A DNA stretch of 64,000 bases from Thalassomonas actiniarum (GTDB taxonomy: Bacteria > Pseudomonadota > Gammaproteobacteria > Enterobacterales > Alteromonadaceae): contig NZ_CP059735.1 of the NCBI RefSeq assembly GCF_000948975.2, positions 1,240,001-1,304,000 of the forward strand, in the 5' to 3' direction. The notes beneath the pieces were generated by a model that was given only the letters and a program-made list of their open reading frames with translations, had not been told where the DNA came from and ran no database searches. How positions within the stretch are numbered: the stretch's first letter is position 1; every line of letters begins with the position of its first letter. Below are positions 17,265 through 27,131 of the stretch, in pieces. Both the position numbers and the translations under genes were made by a program.

Positions 17265-18074
17265 ATGGGAGTGGAAAAGGTTATGGCGAGACGTATTATG
17301 CCTGATTGGCGGCAAATAAAATCTTTTGGTATTGGTGGTTTGCTGGTTATTGGCTTAGCCGGTAATAGCTCAGCTTTTGCCTTGGAAAAGGCTGCTGGTA
17401 CTAGCGCTGCTGCTGGTTATCAGGCGTTCTTTACCCAGGAAAAGCCGGAGATAGACGGCAACTTAAATGAAGCGATTTGGCAGCAAGCCAGCTGGTATCC
17501 AATAAATTTTTTACTCTTGGGCAAGGCACCCGACAGCCGTGATTTTCAAGGCAGCTTTGCCCTGGCCTGGGATGAAAACCGCCTTTATTTGAGCGCGAAA
17601 ATTACTGATGATGTCTTGATCGACAAATATGCTGATCCCCTGGTGTCTTATTGGGATGACGATACCCTGGAAATTTTTATCGATGAAGACTTTTCCGGCG
17701 GCGATCATCAATATAACCACAATGCCTTTGCCTACCATGTAGCCCTGGACAATCAGGTGGTGGATATTGGCAGCAACCGTCAAGCCCGGCTTTATAATGA
17801 TCATATCACCAGCCGCTGGCGCAGGCAGGGAGAGCAGATTATCTGGGAAGCAGAGATCGCCGTTTACGGCGATAACTACCGGGATGGCAAAGCGGATAAC
17901 CAGCCGGTGAAGCTGAAAAAAAACAAGCAATTGGGCTTTATGCTGGCTTATTGTGATAATGACGGCAGTATTGAGCGTGAACATTTTATCGGCTCACACC
18001 AGATCTCCGGACAGGATAAAAACCTCGGCTGGAAAACCGCAGATGTTTTTGCGCCCTTGTTATTGGTGCGCTAA
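17265..18074 (+). CDS. Secreted CBM9-like carbohydrate-binding protein
   Basis: 269 residues. A basic N-terminus and hydrophobic segment end near SAFA, giving a signal peptide. The mature part has the CBM9-like pattern: PEIDGNLNEAIWQQASW, FALAWDENRLYLSAKITDD, DDDTLEIFID and a C-terminal LGFMLAYCDND. Such proteins bind reducing ends or loose sugars in the periplasm or outside. An inner ATG at 17283 has the better ribosome site (GGAAAAGG) and may be the true start. A LacI-type operator upstream supports sugar control. No transporter or glycosidase is adjacent. Confidence 0.78.
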   Translation: MGVEKVMARRIMPDWRQIKSFGIGGLLVIGLAGNSSAFALEKAAGTSAAAGYQAFFTQEKPEIDGNLNEAIWQQASWYPINFLLLGKAPDSRDFQGSFALAWDENRLYLSAKITDDVLIDKYADPLVSYWDDDTLEIFIDEDFSGGDHQYNHNAFAYHVALDNQVVDIGSNRQARLYNDHITSRWRRQGEQIIWEAEIAVYGDNYRDGKADNQPVKLKKNKQLGFMLAYCDNDGSIEREHFIGSHQISGQDKNLGWKTADVFAPLLLVR

Positions 18075-18211
18075 CGACGAGTCTAAGCAGTTTCGTTGGG
18101 CTAAATAAAACCGCCGAATAAATTTTTAGTAAAATAAAATTTAATTTTTTGTAATAAATACCGATGTTAGCAGACTAGTGTATGCAGGTATTAAAAACAA
18201 AGGATTAATAA

Positions 18212-19648
18212 ATGTTTTACAGAGGTTTATTTGCAACGCTTTTTTTCGCGCTTGGCTGTTGTGCGGTGGCCAGTGCTGCCCCGCTTGAGCTTAAAGATTG
18301 CCACCTCGACGGCATCAAGGAAAAAGTCAAATGCGGCCAGCTACAGGTGCCGGAAAATTATGCCGAACCCGAAGGTAAAGGGATCAGCATTAATTTTGCC
18401 GTGCTGCCTGCCATAGATCAGAGCCAGAAAAAAACACCGCTGATGTTTCTGGCAGGCGGTCCGGGGCAGGCGGCGGTTGAATTGGCGGCCGGTTTAAGAA
18501 AGGTCTTTAACGAAAGCCGTAAAACCCGGGATTTGATTTTGGTGGACCAGCGCGGTACCGGCGAATCGAAACCTTTCCAGTGTGATTTGGATGAACAAAG
18601 CAATATTTATCAGTTGTTGCCGGAAGAGTTTTCCGCCAAGGATGTCAGGGAGTGCCTGTCGGGATTTGACGGCGAACTAAGCCAATACAGCTCAGAAAAT
18701 GCCATCCGTGATTTTGAGGCGCTGCGCAAGGCGTTAGGGTATCAGCAGGTAAACCTTTACGGCGGCTCCTACGGCACCCGGGCGGCGCTGGTGTACATGC
18801 GCTTATTTCCCGAGGCTATTCGCAGTGTTGTCCTCGACAGTGTTGGTCCGGTAGAAATCCCAATCGGCCTGTTTGGCCAGAGTACCGCCCACTCTTTTGA
18901 TTTGTTGCTGGCTAACTGTCACCAGGATAAAAGCTGTCAGCAGGCGTACCCTGACTTAAAAGCCGAATTTCACCAGGTGTTAGCGGTACTGGAGCAAAAA
19001 CCGCAGTCGGTGACTATTCCCCATCCCAGATTGGGAGAGGCAACCACTTTTGTTATCAGTAAAAGCAAATTTATCGGCACGTTAACGCAGCAGCTCTATA
19101 GCACCAACACCAGGGCATTTGTGCCTTTAGTGATCCATCAGGCAGCCAAAGGCAATTATTTACCTTTAGCCGGGCTTATTGCACCCAGCGACGACAAGCA
19201 ATCCCTTTACCTGGGATTACATCTCAATATTATCTGTAATGAAGACTTCCCGAAGATCACGACTGAGGCATTAACGGCTGATGCCGATAATAACTTTGGC
19301 GGCGATATTACTCACCATGCGATGTTAACGGCGTGTCCGTTATGGCCGCAATATCGACCCGGCAACACATTCTATCAGCCGGTCACTGCCGATATCCCCA
19401 CCTTGATTTTATCCGGCGAGCTTGATCCGGTGACGCCGCCAAGCAATGGTGAATTTTCAGATCAAACCCTGGCCAACAGCCATCATATCGTGGTTAAGCA
19501 CACCGGGCATACTGTGGCCATGTCCACCTGTGCTTCCGATATTATTAACGAATTTATGGATGTATTAACCCCGGCGAAACTTGACGAGTCTTGTCTTGAA
19601 GATATCCCGGGCGAGTCTTTTATGACCGGCTTGAACGGCAGCTTTTAA
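18212..19648 (+). CDS. Secreted alpha/beta hydrolase with TAP-like C-terminus (peptidase)
   Basis: 478 residues with a signal peptide (about 1-22). The fold shows the oxyanion region FLAGGPGQ, the VDQRGTG motif, the nucleophile Ser in YGGSYGT (about residue 190), and a C-terminal TAP-like part with LSGELDPVTPP (Asp) and HTGHT (His). This is the tripeptidyl or prolyl aminopeptidase group (S33). It should act in the periplasm or outside on small peptides. An ABC exporter, ECF sigma and membrane protein follow on the same strand. Confidence 0.8.
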   Translation: MFYRGLFATLFFALGCCAVASAAPLELKDCHLDGIKEKVKCGQLQVPENYAEPEGKGISINFAVLPAIDQSQKKTPLMFLAGGPGQAAVELAAGLRKVFNESRKTRDLILVDQRGTGESKPFQCDLDEQSNIYQLLPEEFSAKDVRECLSGFDGELSQYSSENAIRDFEALRKALGYQQVNLYGGSYGTRAALVYMRLFPEAIRSVVLDSVGPVEIPIGLFGQSTAHSFDLLLANCHQDKSCQQAYPDLKAEFHQVLAVLEQKPQSVTIPHPRLGEATTFVISKSKFIGTLTQQLYSTNTRAFVPLVIHQAAKGNYLPLAGLIAPSDDKQSLYLGLHLNIICNEDFPKITTEALTADADNNFGGDITHHAMLTACPLWPQYRPGNTFYQPVTADIPTLILSGELDPVTPPSNGEFSDQTLANSHHIVVKHTGHTVAMSTCASDIINEFMDVLTPAKLDESCLEDIPGESFMTGLNGSF

Positions 19649-19682
19649 GGGCTTTTCTTGTAAAGAATTTTTAGGAAAAAAA

Positions 19683-20417
19683 ATGATTGAAGTAAATAAT
19701 TTGCATAAGAGTTTCGGGCAAGTGAAAGCCCTCGACGGTTTATCTTTTAGCGCCCGGGACGGAGAAATTACCGGTATTTTAGGGCCGAACGGCGCCGGAA
19801 AAACCACCTGTTTACGTACCCTGTACGGTTTATTAAAAGCCGATCAGGGCAGTGCCAAAATAGACGATATCGACGTCAGCCGGCAGCCGCTCCTCGCGCG
19901 CGGGCGTTTAGGCATCTTCCCGGATAAGTTTGGCCTTTATGAACGTTTAACCGCTTATGAGCAAATTGACTATTTTGCCAGTATCCATGGTTTGCAGGGC
20001 CAGGCAAAAAAACAGGCGATTGAAGAAGTGATCGCCGATCTCGATATGCAGGAGTTGGCCTACCGCAAAACCGCCGGTTTCTCCCAGGGACAAAGAATGA
20101 AAGTCACCCTGGCGCAGGCCCTGGTGCATAAGCCGCAAAATTTTGTCCTGGACGAACCTACCCGGGGACTGGATGTGATGAGCACCCGGATTTTACGCAA
20201 CTACCTGGCCCGCTTTAAGGCCAAGGGGCATTGTATTTTATTTTCTTCCCATGTGATGCAGGAAGTCGCCGCCCTGTGCGACAGGGTGATCATCGTTGCC
20301 AACGGCAAACTTGCCGCGGTAGGCACCCCGGATGAATTATGTACCCTGGCGGATAAAAGCAATTTGGAAGAAGCGTTTGTGAAAATTATCGGCAGTGACG
20401 AGGGCATAGCGGCATGA
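19683..20417 (+). CDS. ABC transporter ATPase, NatA-like
   Basis: 244 residues with Walker A GPNGAGKT (about 35-42), a signature variant FSQGQ instead of LSGGQ, Walker B FVLDEPTRGLD, and the His switch in LFSSHVMQE. It fits the NatA/CcmA type that powers ABC-2 exporters, for example Na+ extrusion. Its stop overlaps the start of the permease gene by four bases (ATGA), so the two are translationally coupled. Confidence 0.85.
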   Translation: MIEVNNLHKSFGQVKALDGLSFSARDGEITGILGPNGAGKTTCLRTLYGLLKADQGSAKIDDIDVSRQPLLARGRLGIFPDKFGLYERLTAYEQIDYFASIHGLQGQAKKQAIEEVIADLDMQELAYRKTAGFSQGQRMKVTLAQALVHKPQNFVLDEPTRGLDVMSTRILRNYLARFKAKGHCILFSSHVMQEVAALCDRVIIVANGKLAAVGTPDELCTLADKSNLEEAFVKIIGSDEGIAA

Positions 20418-21577
20418 TCCAGTTTAATGCATTATTGAAAAAAGAACTTAAAGAAGCCTTCCGGGATAAGCGGGCGCTGATGTATGCCCTGATGATGGCT
20501 TTTATGGCGCCGGTGATGATATATGCGGTGTCTAATTCCATGATCAAAGATCTGACCGATACCCCGGCGCTTTATGTCAATATCCAGGGAGGAGAAGCGG
20601 CGCCGAAATTAATGACTTTGCTTAGGGATGAAAATATCCTGCCGTTATCCGAGGTACCCGCTGATGAACAACGTCTGTGGCAAGAGCGCAATATTGAACT
20701 GATATTGCCGGAAAGTTTTGCCGAAGATATGCGCGAAGGCAGAATGATTGACGTTATTTTACGTGCCGATTACCAGGATAAATCCTTGTTCTCACCGTTA
20801 AGACGTATCAAAGAAGTGATCCGCAGCTATTCCGCCACTATCGGCAGTCAGCGCTTGTTAGTGCGGGGCATCGATGTTCGGTTAATGCGGCCGGTAAAAC
20901 TGCTGGAGCAGGATACCGCCGAGCCGACCAGTGGCCCTATGCTGATTATTCTGAGCCTGGGCATGTATTTAATGATGGCGGCTTTTGTTTCAGGTTTGTC
21001 GGTGGCGATTGACTCCAGTGCCGGCGAGCGTGAACGTAATGTTCTGGAAATGCTGCTATCCCAGCCGGTGGACACCATGAAAATCGTGTTGGCAAAACTG
21101 TCCTGTGCCAGTTTTATCGCCGTTATCGGGGTCATTTTAACCCTGGTACTCACTCATTTTGCCATAGGTTTTGTTGACTTAAGCAAGATAGGGGCAACCT
21201 TTAATCTCGATTTCATCAGCGTCAGTGCTTTATTATTGCTGCTGTTGCCGTTATGCTTTTTCGCCTCGGCGCTGCAGCTGTTTTTCGCCTTCGGGGCGAA
21301 AAGCTTTAAGGAAGCCCAGTCTACCGTGACTATGGTGGTGATGCTGCCGGCGTTTGTGCCGTTTGTTTTGTCCTTTATGAACAACAAGCCTCAGTGGCTG
21401 GATTGGACGCCGATTTCGGGGCAATCCATGCTGATTGAAGATATCTTCAAAGGTTTGCCGGTTAACTGGTCCCAGGTGGGCTTTACCACTTTGGTGACTG
21501 TGGTGCTTACTGCAGTGCTGGTAAAAGTCATGGCAGAAAAGCTTAAGTCAGAGAAAGTCGTCCTTGCATTAAGTTAA
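20414..21577 (+). CDS. ABC-2 type permease, NatB-like
   Basis: 387 residues: one N-terminal membrane helix (about 20-40), a periplasmic loop domain up to about residue 175, then five helices. SSAGERERNVLEMLLSQPV is the hallmark cytoplasmic segment of ABC-2/NatB permeases. With the coupled ATPase it should form an exporter. The substrate (Na+, drug or lipid-like molecule) cannot be told from sequence. Confidence 0.83.
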   Translation: MIQFNALLKKELKEAFRDKRALMYALMMAFMAPVMIYAVSNSMIKDLTDTPALYVNIQGGEAAPKLMTLLRDENILPLSEVPADEQRLWQERNIELILPESFAEDMREGRMIDVILRADYQDKSLFSPLRRIKEVIRSYSATIGSQRLLVRGIDVRLMRPVKLLEQDTAEPTSGPMLIILSLGMYLMMAAFVSGLSVAIDSSAGERERNVLEMLLSQPVDTMKIVLAKLSCASFIAVIGVILTLVLTHFAIGFVDLSKIGATFNLDFISVSALLLLLLPLCFFASALQLFFAFGAKSFKEAQSTVTMVVMLPAFVPFVLSFMNNKPQWLDWTPISGQSMLIEDIFKGLPVNWSQVGFTTLVTVVLTAVLVKVMAEKLKSEKVVLALS

Positions 21578-21632
21578 CTGTGTGAAAGAAATGCAGCTAA
21601 TAGAGAATAATAAGAACAGGCGCAGTTGTTAG

Positions 21633-22220
21633 ATGTTTACTTCTTTAAAACTCAGGCCGAAATCACCGGCGGCAGTTGCTGTCGGTGACTTAAAAGCCGG
21701 TGAAGGCCAGGGCATCAGCCAGGCCTTATTTAAACAGTGGATGGCGGAGCATGAAAAAATGCTGCGCCATCTTATTTGCGGTTTTGAGGCTAAACCTGCG
21801 TTGCAGGAAGAGCTGTTTCAGGATATCGCCCTCAATATCTGGCAGGCGATGCCTAAGTTTCGACAAGATGCCGGTGTAAAAACCTTTGTCGCCCGTATTG
21901 CCCACAATATTTTAGTGACCCATGTCGCTAAATCGGTGCGCACGGTGAAAACCGAGCAGGGTGAGCAAGCCTATCATCAGCAGGAAACAAGCGATGTCAC
22001 CCCGTATCAGGCGTTAGATCAAAAGCAGCGGCAGCAGCGTTTGTCTTGTGCTATCCGGCAATTAAAGCTGGAGCAAAGGCAAGTGATCACCCTGGCGCTT
22101 GAAGGCATGAGCTATCAGGAAATGGCCGATATTCTCTGTCTTTCCGTCAATCTGGTCGGGGTGCGCCTGCAGCGTGCCAAAACCGCGTTAAATCAATTAT
22201 TAAAAGTGCAGGAGGGCTGA
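21633..22220 (+). CDS. ECF-type RNA polymerase sigma factor
   Basis: 195 residues with sigma region 2 (about 45-105: ELFQDIALNIWQAMPKFRQ) and region 4 (about 135-190: LEQRQVITLALEGMSYQEMADIL). It redirects RNA polymerase to a small regulon. It is followed two bases later by a membrane protein gene that may act as its partner. The N-terminal 35 residues are longer than typical. It lies directly after the NatAB-like exporter, so it may control that operon. Confidence 0.85.
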   Translation: MFTSLKLRPKSPAAVAVGDLKAGEGQGISQALFKQWMAEHEKMLRHLICGFEAKPALQEELFQDIALNIWQAMPKFRQDAGVKTFVARIAHNILVTHVAKSVRTVKTEQGEQAYHQQETSDVTPYQALDQKQRQQRLSCAIRQLKLEQRQVITLALEGMSYQEMADILCLSVNLVGVRLQRAKTALNQLLKVQEG

Positions 22221-22222
22221 AT

Positions 22223-22819
22223 ATGACCCAGCAATCTCCCTTAAATGAACAATCCCCCTTAGACGACAGCTGGCTGGCGATTAGCCAGGACTGGCAGGAA
22301 CAGCCCTATGAAAAAGCCAACCTTGATGTCCTGGTAAAGAAAACCCGGCGCCGCACCTGGTGGGCGAAATTTTTGCTGGCGGCCAACATTCTGGCAACCC
22401 TGGGCATTTTGATTGCGTTAATTGCAGGACTTTACCAGGACAACAGGCAAACCCCCACTTTGGCTTATCTGGCTTTTGGTTTTGTTTTTTCGGTGGTGTT
22501 TGTTTATTACGAAATTAAAATTCGCCGCTCGGCATGGCAGTTAACGGATGCCGGCCCGGATGAAGCCCTTAAGGCGGCCGTGTTGGGTTGTCAGTCATCG
22601 CTGCAATATGCCAGGTTAATGAAGTGGAGTTTTTACCTGCTAATTATTCCGGCGAACTGGTATGCCTATGCCATGATGCAGCTCAGAGAGACTTTTAGTT
22701 GGAAGGCTTTTGTTTTTGTCAACGGTCTGTTGGCGGTGATGTATATCTGCAGCCATATCTATCAGAAAAAGCGTGAACGGGAATTGGCCTCCCTTAATCA
22801 GGTCTCTGATAATAATTAA
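22223..22819 (+). CDS. Membrane protein paired with the ECF sigma factor
   Basis: 198 residues. An N-terminal cytoplasmic segment of about 45 residues is followed by four hydrophobic helices (about 48-68, 78-95, 135-155, 160-180) and a charged tail. It has no zinc-binding anti-sigma HxxxCxxC motif. Since it starts two bases after the sigma gene it could still be a non-canonical anti-sigma factor, but this is only positional inference. Confidence 0.65.
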   Translation: MTQQSPLNEQSPLDDSWLAISQDWQEQPYEKANLDVLVKKTRRRTWWAKFLLAANILATLGILIALIAGLYQDNRQTPTLAYLAFGFVFSVVFVYYEIKIRRSAWQLTDAGPDEALKAAVLGCQSSLQYARLMKWSFYLLIIPANWYAYAMMQLRETFSWKAFVFVNGLLAVMYICSHIYQKKRERELASLNQVSDNN

Positions 22820-22838
22820 GTGCGACCTCTAATGTTTG

Positions 22839-22879
22839 AAATAAAATTCAGGTATTTTCTTTATATCTGAATTTTATTT
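22839..22879 (+). terminator. Terminator after the sigma operon
   Basis: A 13-bp perfect inverted repeat (AAATAAAATTCAG at 22839 and its complement ending 22879), followed by a T-rich tract. Confidence 0.7.
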
Positions 22880-23154
22880 GTTGTTTTCTCATTTTTAGTT
22901 ATTTATAGTGTTTAGTCATCAACGTCAGAACTGTGCTCGTTTTCTGTGTCATTTTTTCTGATGGCGGCGCTAAAAACTTTTACCGAATAAAACATTGCCA
23001 ATAGTGCTAAAACTAAGCGTTTTAATCATGTACAACCCGGCCCGGTTCAGGCAGAATATGCCGCATTTCTACACCGGGTTTAAAACCTCTGGTTTGAAGG
23101 GGCGTGATCTAAACCTGCTGCTGTAGCTACCGGCTTACTAATTGAGGAGAAAAC
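22880..23154. other. glyA leader region
   Basis: About 275 bp between the sigma-operon terminator and glyA. A GC-richer stretch (about 23035-23140) with partial inverted repeats around CCGGG and AACCTCTGGTTT could fold in the mRNA. No known riboswitch core was recognised. GAGGAG before 23155 is the ribosome site. Confidence 0.4.
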
Positions 23155-24411
23155 ATGCTTACTCGTGATATGAATATTGCTGATTTTGATGCTGAACTTC
23201 ATCAGGCGATAACCGATGAGGTTGTACGTCAGGAAGAACACATAGAGTTAATTGCTTCTGAAAATTACTGTAGTCCCCGTGTGCTTGAAGCACAAGGTTC
23301 TCAGCTGACCAACAAATACGCCGAAGGTTACCCGGGCAAGCGTTACTATGGTGGTTGTGAGTATGTCGATAAAGCCGAGCACTTAGCGATTGAGCGCGCG
23401 AAAGAATTATTTGGCGCCACTTATGCCAATGTTCAGCCTCACGCCGGTTCCCAGGCCAATGCCGCAGTCTTCCAGGCGCTGGTAACCCCGGGCGCTAAAG
23501 TATTAGGTATGAGCCTGGCCCATGGTGGCCACTTAACGCACGGCTCTCATGTGAATTTCTCCGGTAAGCTATATGACGCCATTCAATACGGTTTAGACCC
23601 TGAAACCGGCGAAATCGATTACGCCGAAGTTGAGCGTTTAGCGCTGGAGCACAAGCCGGAAATGATCATCGGTGGTTTCTCTGCCTATTCCGGTATCGTT
23701 GACTGGGCCCGTATGCGTGAAATCGCTGACAAAATCGGTGCCTACTTCATGGTTGATATGGCTCACGTTGCCGGTTTAGTGGCTGCCGGTTTATATCCAA
23801 ACCCGGTGCCTCATGCCCATGTTGTGACGACCACTACCCATAAGACCTTAGCCGGTCCTCGCGGCGGTTTGATCATTTCAGGTTGTGATGACGAAGATAT
23901 TTATAAAAAGCTTAACAGCGCCGTTTTCCCTGGCGGTCAGGGCGGTCCTTTGATGCATGTTATTGCTGCCAAAGCGGTTGCCTTTAAAGAAGCATTAGCG
24001 CCTGAATTTAAAGTTTACCAGCAAAAAGTACTGGATAATGCCAAAGCCATGGTGGCGGTATTGCAGGAGCGTGGTTACAAGGTTGTTTCTAACGGCACCG
24101 AAAACCACCTGTTATTGCTTGACCTGATCGATAAAGACATCACAGGTAAAGATGCCGATGCCGCTTTAGGTCGTGCCCATATCACGGTAAACAAAAACTC
24201 GGTACCTAACGATCCGCGTTCTCCTTTTGTTACCTCTGGCTTACGTTTAGGCACGCCGGCCATTACCCGTCGCGGTTTCGGTATTGAAGAAACCAAAGCG
24301 TTGACCGGCTGGATTTGCGATATTTTAGATGATATCAGCAATGAAGAGACCATCGAGCGCGTGAAAGAGCAGGTTAAAGAGATTTGTGCCAAGTACCCGG
24401 TTTACGCATAA
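23155..24411 (+). CDS. glyA: Serine hydroxymethyltransferase
   Basis: 418 residues, the family length. It converts serine and tetrahydrofolate to glycine and methylene-tetrahydrofolate in the cytoplasm. The PLP-binding lysine is in [14 protein letters not shown], and the N-terminal [11 protein letters not shown] and [11 protein letters not shown] motifs are intact. It has its own terminator and is followed by nrdR and the riboflavin genes on the same strand, a gene order common in gammaproteobacteria. Confidence 0.97.
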   Translation: MLTRDMNIADFDAELHQAITDEVVRQEEHIELIASENYCSPRVLEAQGSQLTNKYAEGYPGKRYYGGCEYVDKAEHLAIERAKELFGATYANVQPHAGSQANAAVFQALVTPGAKVLGMSLAHGGHLTHGSHVNFSGKLYDAIQYGLDPETGEIDYAEVERLALEHKPEMIIGGFSAYSGIVDWARMREIADKIGAYFMVDMAHVAGLVAAGLYPNPVPHAHVVTTTTHKTLAGPRGGLIISGCDDEDIYKKLNSAVFPGGQGGPLMHVIAAKAVAFKEALAPEFKVYQQKVLDNAKAMVAVLQERGYKVVSNGTENHLLLLDLIDKDITGKDADAALGRAHITVNKNSVPNDPRSPFVTSGLRLGTPAITRRGFGIEETKALTGWICDILDDISNEETIERVKEQVKEICAKYPVYA

Positions 24412-24463
24412 CTTATCTAAAAGTTAATTAAAACGTCACCAAGTACGTACAATGAATATTTAA

Positions 24464-24490
24464 AGGCCGCATCAACATGCGGCCTTTTCT
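24464..24490 (+). terminator. glyA terminator
   Basis: AGGCCGCATCAACATGCGGCCT forms a strong stem and is followed by a T-rich run. Confidence 0.85.
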
Positions 24491-24662
24491 TTATCGCTTT
24501 TTCTTTGTAGTAAACAGGGCTGGTTTTAAGAATCTATGCCCCCATATAGTGATAGAGTTCACGGCTCTTGATATAATAGCCGGGATTAATACGCGGGTTT
24601 GTGAATATTGGGATACAAACTTAATGAATTAACCTTATCCCAATGAGTTTTGGAGTATATAA

Positions 24663-25115
24663 ATGCATTGTCCATTCTGTTCGGCAAATGATACCAAAGT
24701 GATAGATTCCCGCCTGGTGTCCGATGGTCACCAGGTGCGCAGGCGCCGGGAATGCCTGGCTTGCCATGAAAGGTTTACCACCTTTGAATCAGCAGAATTG
24801 GTGATGCCGCGTATTATTAAACGCGACGGCTCCCGCGAACCCTTTAATGAAGATAAACTGCGCAACGGTCTGTTGAGATCGTTGGAGAAAAGACCGGTCA
24901 GCGTCGAGCAGATGGAGCTGGCGATCAATAAACTAAAATCCCAGCTGCGGGCGACCGGCGAACGTGAACTGTCCAGCGAAATGCTCGGCAATATTATTAT
25001 GGAGCAGCTTAAGCAACTGGATAAGGTGGCTTATGTGCGTTTTGCTTCCGTGTACCGCTCTTTTGAAGATATCCGCGAATTCGGTGAAGAAATTGCGAAA
25101 TTAGGTGATGAGTAA
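24663..25115 (+). CDS. nrdR: Transcriptional repressor of ribonucleotide reductase genes
   Basis: 150 residues. The N-terminal zinc ribbon uses Cys3, Cys6, Cys31 and Cys34 (MHCPFC... and ECLACH). An ATP-cone domain covers about residues 49-139. NrdR reads ATP and dATP levels and represses nrd genes. It precedes ribD by 3 bp, the usual nrdR-ribD arrangement. Confidence 0.96.
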   Translation: MHCPFCSANDTKVIDSRLVSDGHQVRRRRECLACHERFTTFESAELVMPRIIKRDGSREPFNEDKLRNGLLRSLEKRPVSVEQMELAINKLKSQLRATGERELSSEMLGNIIMEQLKQLDKVAYVRFASVYRSFEDIREFGEEIAKLGDE

Positions 25116-25118
25116 CTC

Positions 25119-26384
25119 ATGTCTGCCTCCACGTTAAAAAAGGCCGGATTAAAAGCTAAAACTGCCGGGAAACCCAGGCCGCTAGCGGCAAAGCAGGTTA
25201 AAGCCGTGAGTCCGGTTAATCATGCCGGGGATAGCTTTTCCGCGGATGATTATACCTATATGCAACGGGCCATCACTCTGGCGAAAAAAGGTCATTACAC
25301 CACCTCACCCAATCCCAGGGTCGGTTGTGTCATCGTTAAAGACCGGAAAATCGTTGGTGAAGGCTATCATATTAAAGCCGGTACCGGCCACGCCGAAGTG
25401 CATGCCCTGGCTATGGCCAAAGAGCAGGCCAGAGGCGCCATAGCTTATGTGACCTTAGAGCCGTGCAGTCATTTTGGCCGCACCCCTCCCTGCGCCCAGG
25501 CTTTAATCAACTCTGGTGTTGAACAGGTAGTGGTTGCCATGGTCGATCCCAATCCCCAGGTATCCGGCAGCGGTATCAGTTTGCTGGAGCAGGCGGGCAT
25601 AAAAACCAAAGTGGGTTTGCTGACAGAGCAGGCGCAGGCGTTGAACCCCGGATTTATCAAAATGATGTCTACCGGTTTGCCTTATGTCAGATGTAAGCTG
25701 GCGTCGAGTTTAGACGGCAAAACCGCCATGGCCAACGGTGAAAGTAAATGGATCACCTCACCCCAGGCCCGATCTGATGTACAGCGCTTAAGGGCACAAA
25801 GCTGCGCCATTATTACCGGCGCCGATTCGGTCTTGATGGATCAGGCGAAAATGACGGTGCGCTGGCAAGAGCTGGGGCAGCTAAAAGAGAATTATCCGCA
25901 AAATGACATCCGCCAGCCGCTGCGGGTGATCATCGACTCGCAAAACCGCATCACACCTGACTTGCCCTTATTTGATACCCCAAGTGAAGTGCTGCTGGTA
26001 CGCGCTGCTATCGAAAATAACCATCAATGGCCTTCTTTTGTGCAGCAGATACAGTTACCATTAGCCGCCACGGCTTCGGGCTGTGAAAAAATAGACCTGA
26101 AACATTTGTTGCACGCCCTGGCACAGCGCGGTTTGAACGATGTCTTACTCGAATCCGGCGCCCGCCTTGCCGGTGCCTTTATCGAGCAGGACCTGGTGGA
26201 TGAGCTGGTGTTATATCAGGCGCCTAAGTTAATGGGCGGCGACGGCAAAAGCCTGGTGGCCATGCCCGGGATAGAAAACCTGTCAGCGGCCAAGGCATTA
26301 GCGATTAAAGATATAGCTATGGTGGGACCGGATATCCGCATCACCGCCAAATTAGAAGAGAATAAAACATGTTTACCGGAATAA
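25119..26384 (+). CDS. ribD: Bifunctional pyrimidine deaminase/reductase of riboflavin synthesis
   Basis: 421 residues. The deaminase domain (about 45-190) holds the zinc ligands in GHAEVHAL and LEPCSHFGRTPPC. The reductase domain follows (about 195-410). The protein has an N-terminal basic extension of about 45 residues (many Lys and Ala) that E. coli RibD lacks. The start could lie further in, but no better ribosome site was seen. It carries out steps two and three of riboflavin synthesis. Its end overlaps ribE by 16 bp. Confidence 0.95.
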   Translation: MSASTLKKAGLKAKTAGKPRPLAAKQVKAVSPVNHAGDSFSADDYTYMQRAITLAKKGHYTTSPNPRVGCVIVKDRKIVGEGYHIKAGTGHAEVHALAMAKEQARGAIAYVTLEPCSHFGRTPPCAQALINSGVEQVVVAMVDPNPQVSGSGISLLEQAGIKTKVGLLTEQAQALNPGFIKMMSTGLPYVRCKLASSLDGKTAMANGESKWITSPQARSDVQRLRAQSCAIITGADSVLMDQAKMTVRWQELGQLKENYPQNDIRQPLRVIIDSQNRITPDLPLFDTPSEVLLVRAAIENNHQWPSFVQQIQLPLAATASGCEKIDLKHLLHALAQRGLNDVLLESGARLAGAFIEQDLVDELVLYQAPKLMGGDGKSLVAMPGIENLSAAKALAIKDIAMVGPDIRITAKLEENKTCLPE

Positions 26385-27043
26385 TTGAAGCGACCGGCCG
26401 GTTGTCGGCGATTAATGTCAATAGCCAGGGCGCGCGCGTGGTTGTACAAAGCGGCGATTTGGATATGAGTGATGTCCGCCTGGGGGATTCAATTGCCACC
26501 AACGGCGTGTGTTTAACGGTTGTTGCTTTTGACAGCAGCAGCTTTAGCGCCGATGTTTCAACCGAAACTTTAAAACGTACCGGCTTTGTCGATTACAAGG
26601 TAGGCACAGAAGTGAACCTGGAAAAAGCCATGCTTGCCAGCACCCGTTTTGGCGGACATATGGTGTCCGGGCATGTTGACGCCCTGAGCCAGGTAATATC
26701 GATAGAGCACAAAGGCAACAGTATAGATTACTGGCTGGCGATGCCGGCGGATTTAGCTCCTTATATTGCCGAGAAGGGCTCGGTGACCATTGATGGTGTC
26801 AGCCTGACGGTAAACGGCCTGACGGCGGACAGTTTCCGCATTACCATAGTGCCCCATACCCAGCAGGAAACCATTATCAAGTCTTACCAGGCCGGTACCC
26901 GGGTGAACCTGGAAGTAGACTTGATCGCCCGTTACCTTGAGCGTTTATTGCTGGCCAGAAGCGGTGAATTAACCCCTGAGGCGACAAGCAAACCGTCCGG
27001 GGTGACCGAAGAATTACTAAAAAAATCCGGATTTCTTTCTTAA
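26369..27043 (+). CDS. ribE: Riboflavin synthase, alpha chain
   Basis: 224 residues made of two lumazine-binding repeats (about 1-95 and 98-195), starting with the signature MFTGIIEATG. It joins two lumazine molecules to riboflavin. It overlaps the end of ribD and is followed by ribBX, so it is within one operon. The lumazine synthase gene ribH is not next in line as it would be in relatives. Confidence 0.95.
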   Translation: MFTGIIEATGRLSAINVNSQGARVVVQSGDLDMSDVRLGDSIATNGVCLTVVAFDSSSFSADVSTETLKRTGFVDYKVGTEVNLEKAMLASTRFGGHMVSGHVDALSQVISIEHKGNSIDYWLAMPADLAPYIAEKGSVTIDGVSLTVNGLTADSFRITIVPHTQQETIIKSYQAGTRVNLEVDLIARYLERLLLARSGELTPEATSKPSGVTEELLKKSGFLS

Positions 27044-27131
27044 CCAGGAAAGCAATACCGGGAAAATAGAATATAGCAAAACAACAACAAGCACTTAAAT
27101 TATCTTATAGCTTAAAAATTAAGAGGTTGGC

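Noticed and set aside
27044-27131. FMN riboswitch before ribBX
   Set aside because: The gap is only 88 bp, AT-rich, and has none of the conserved FMN-aptamer segments.
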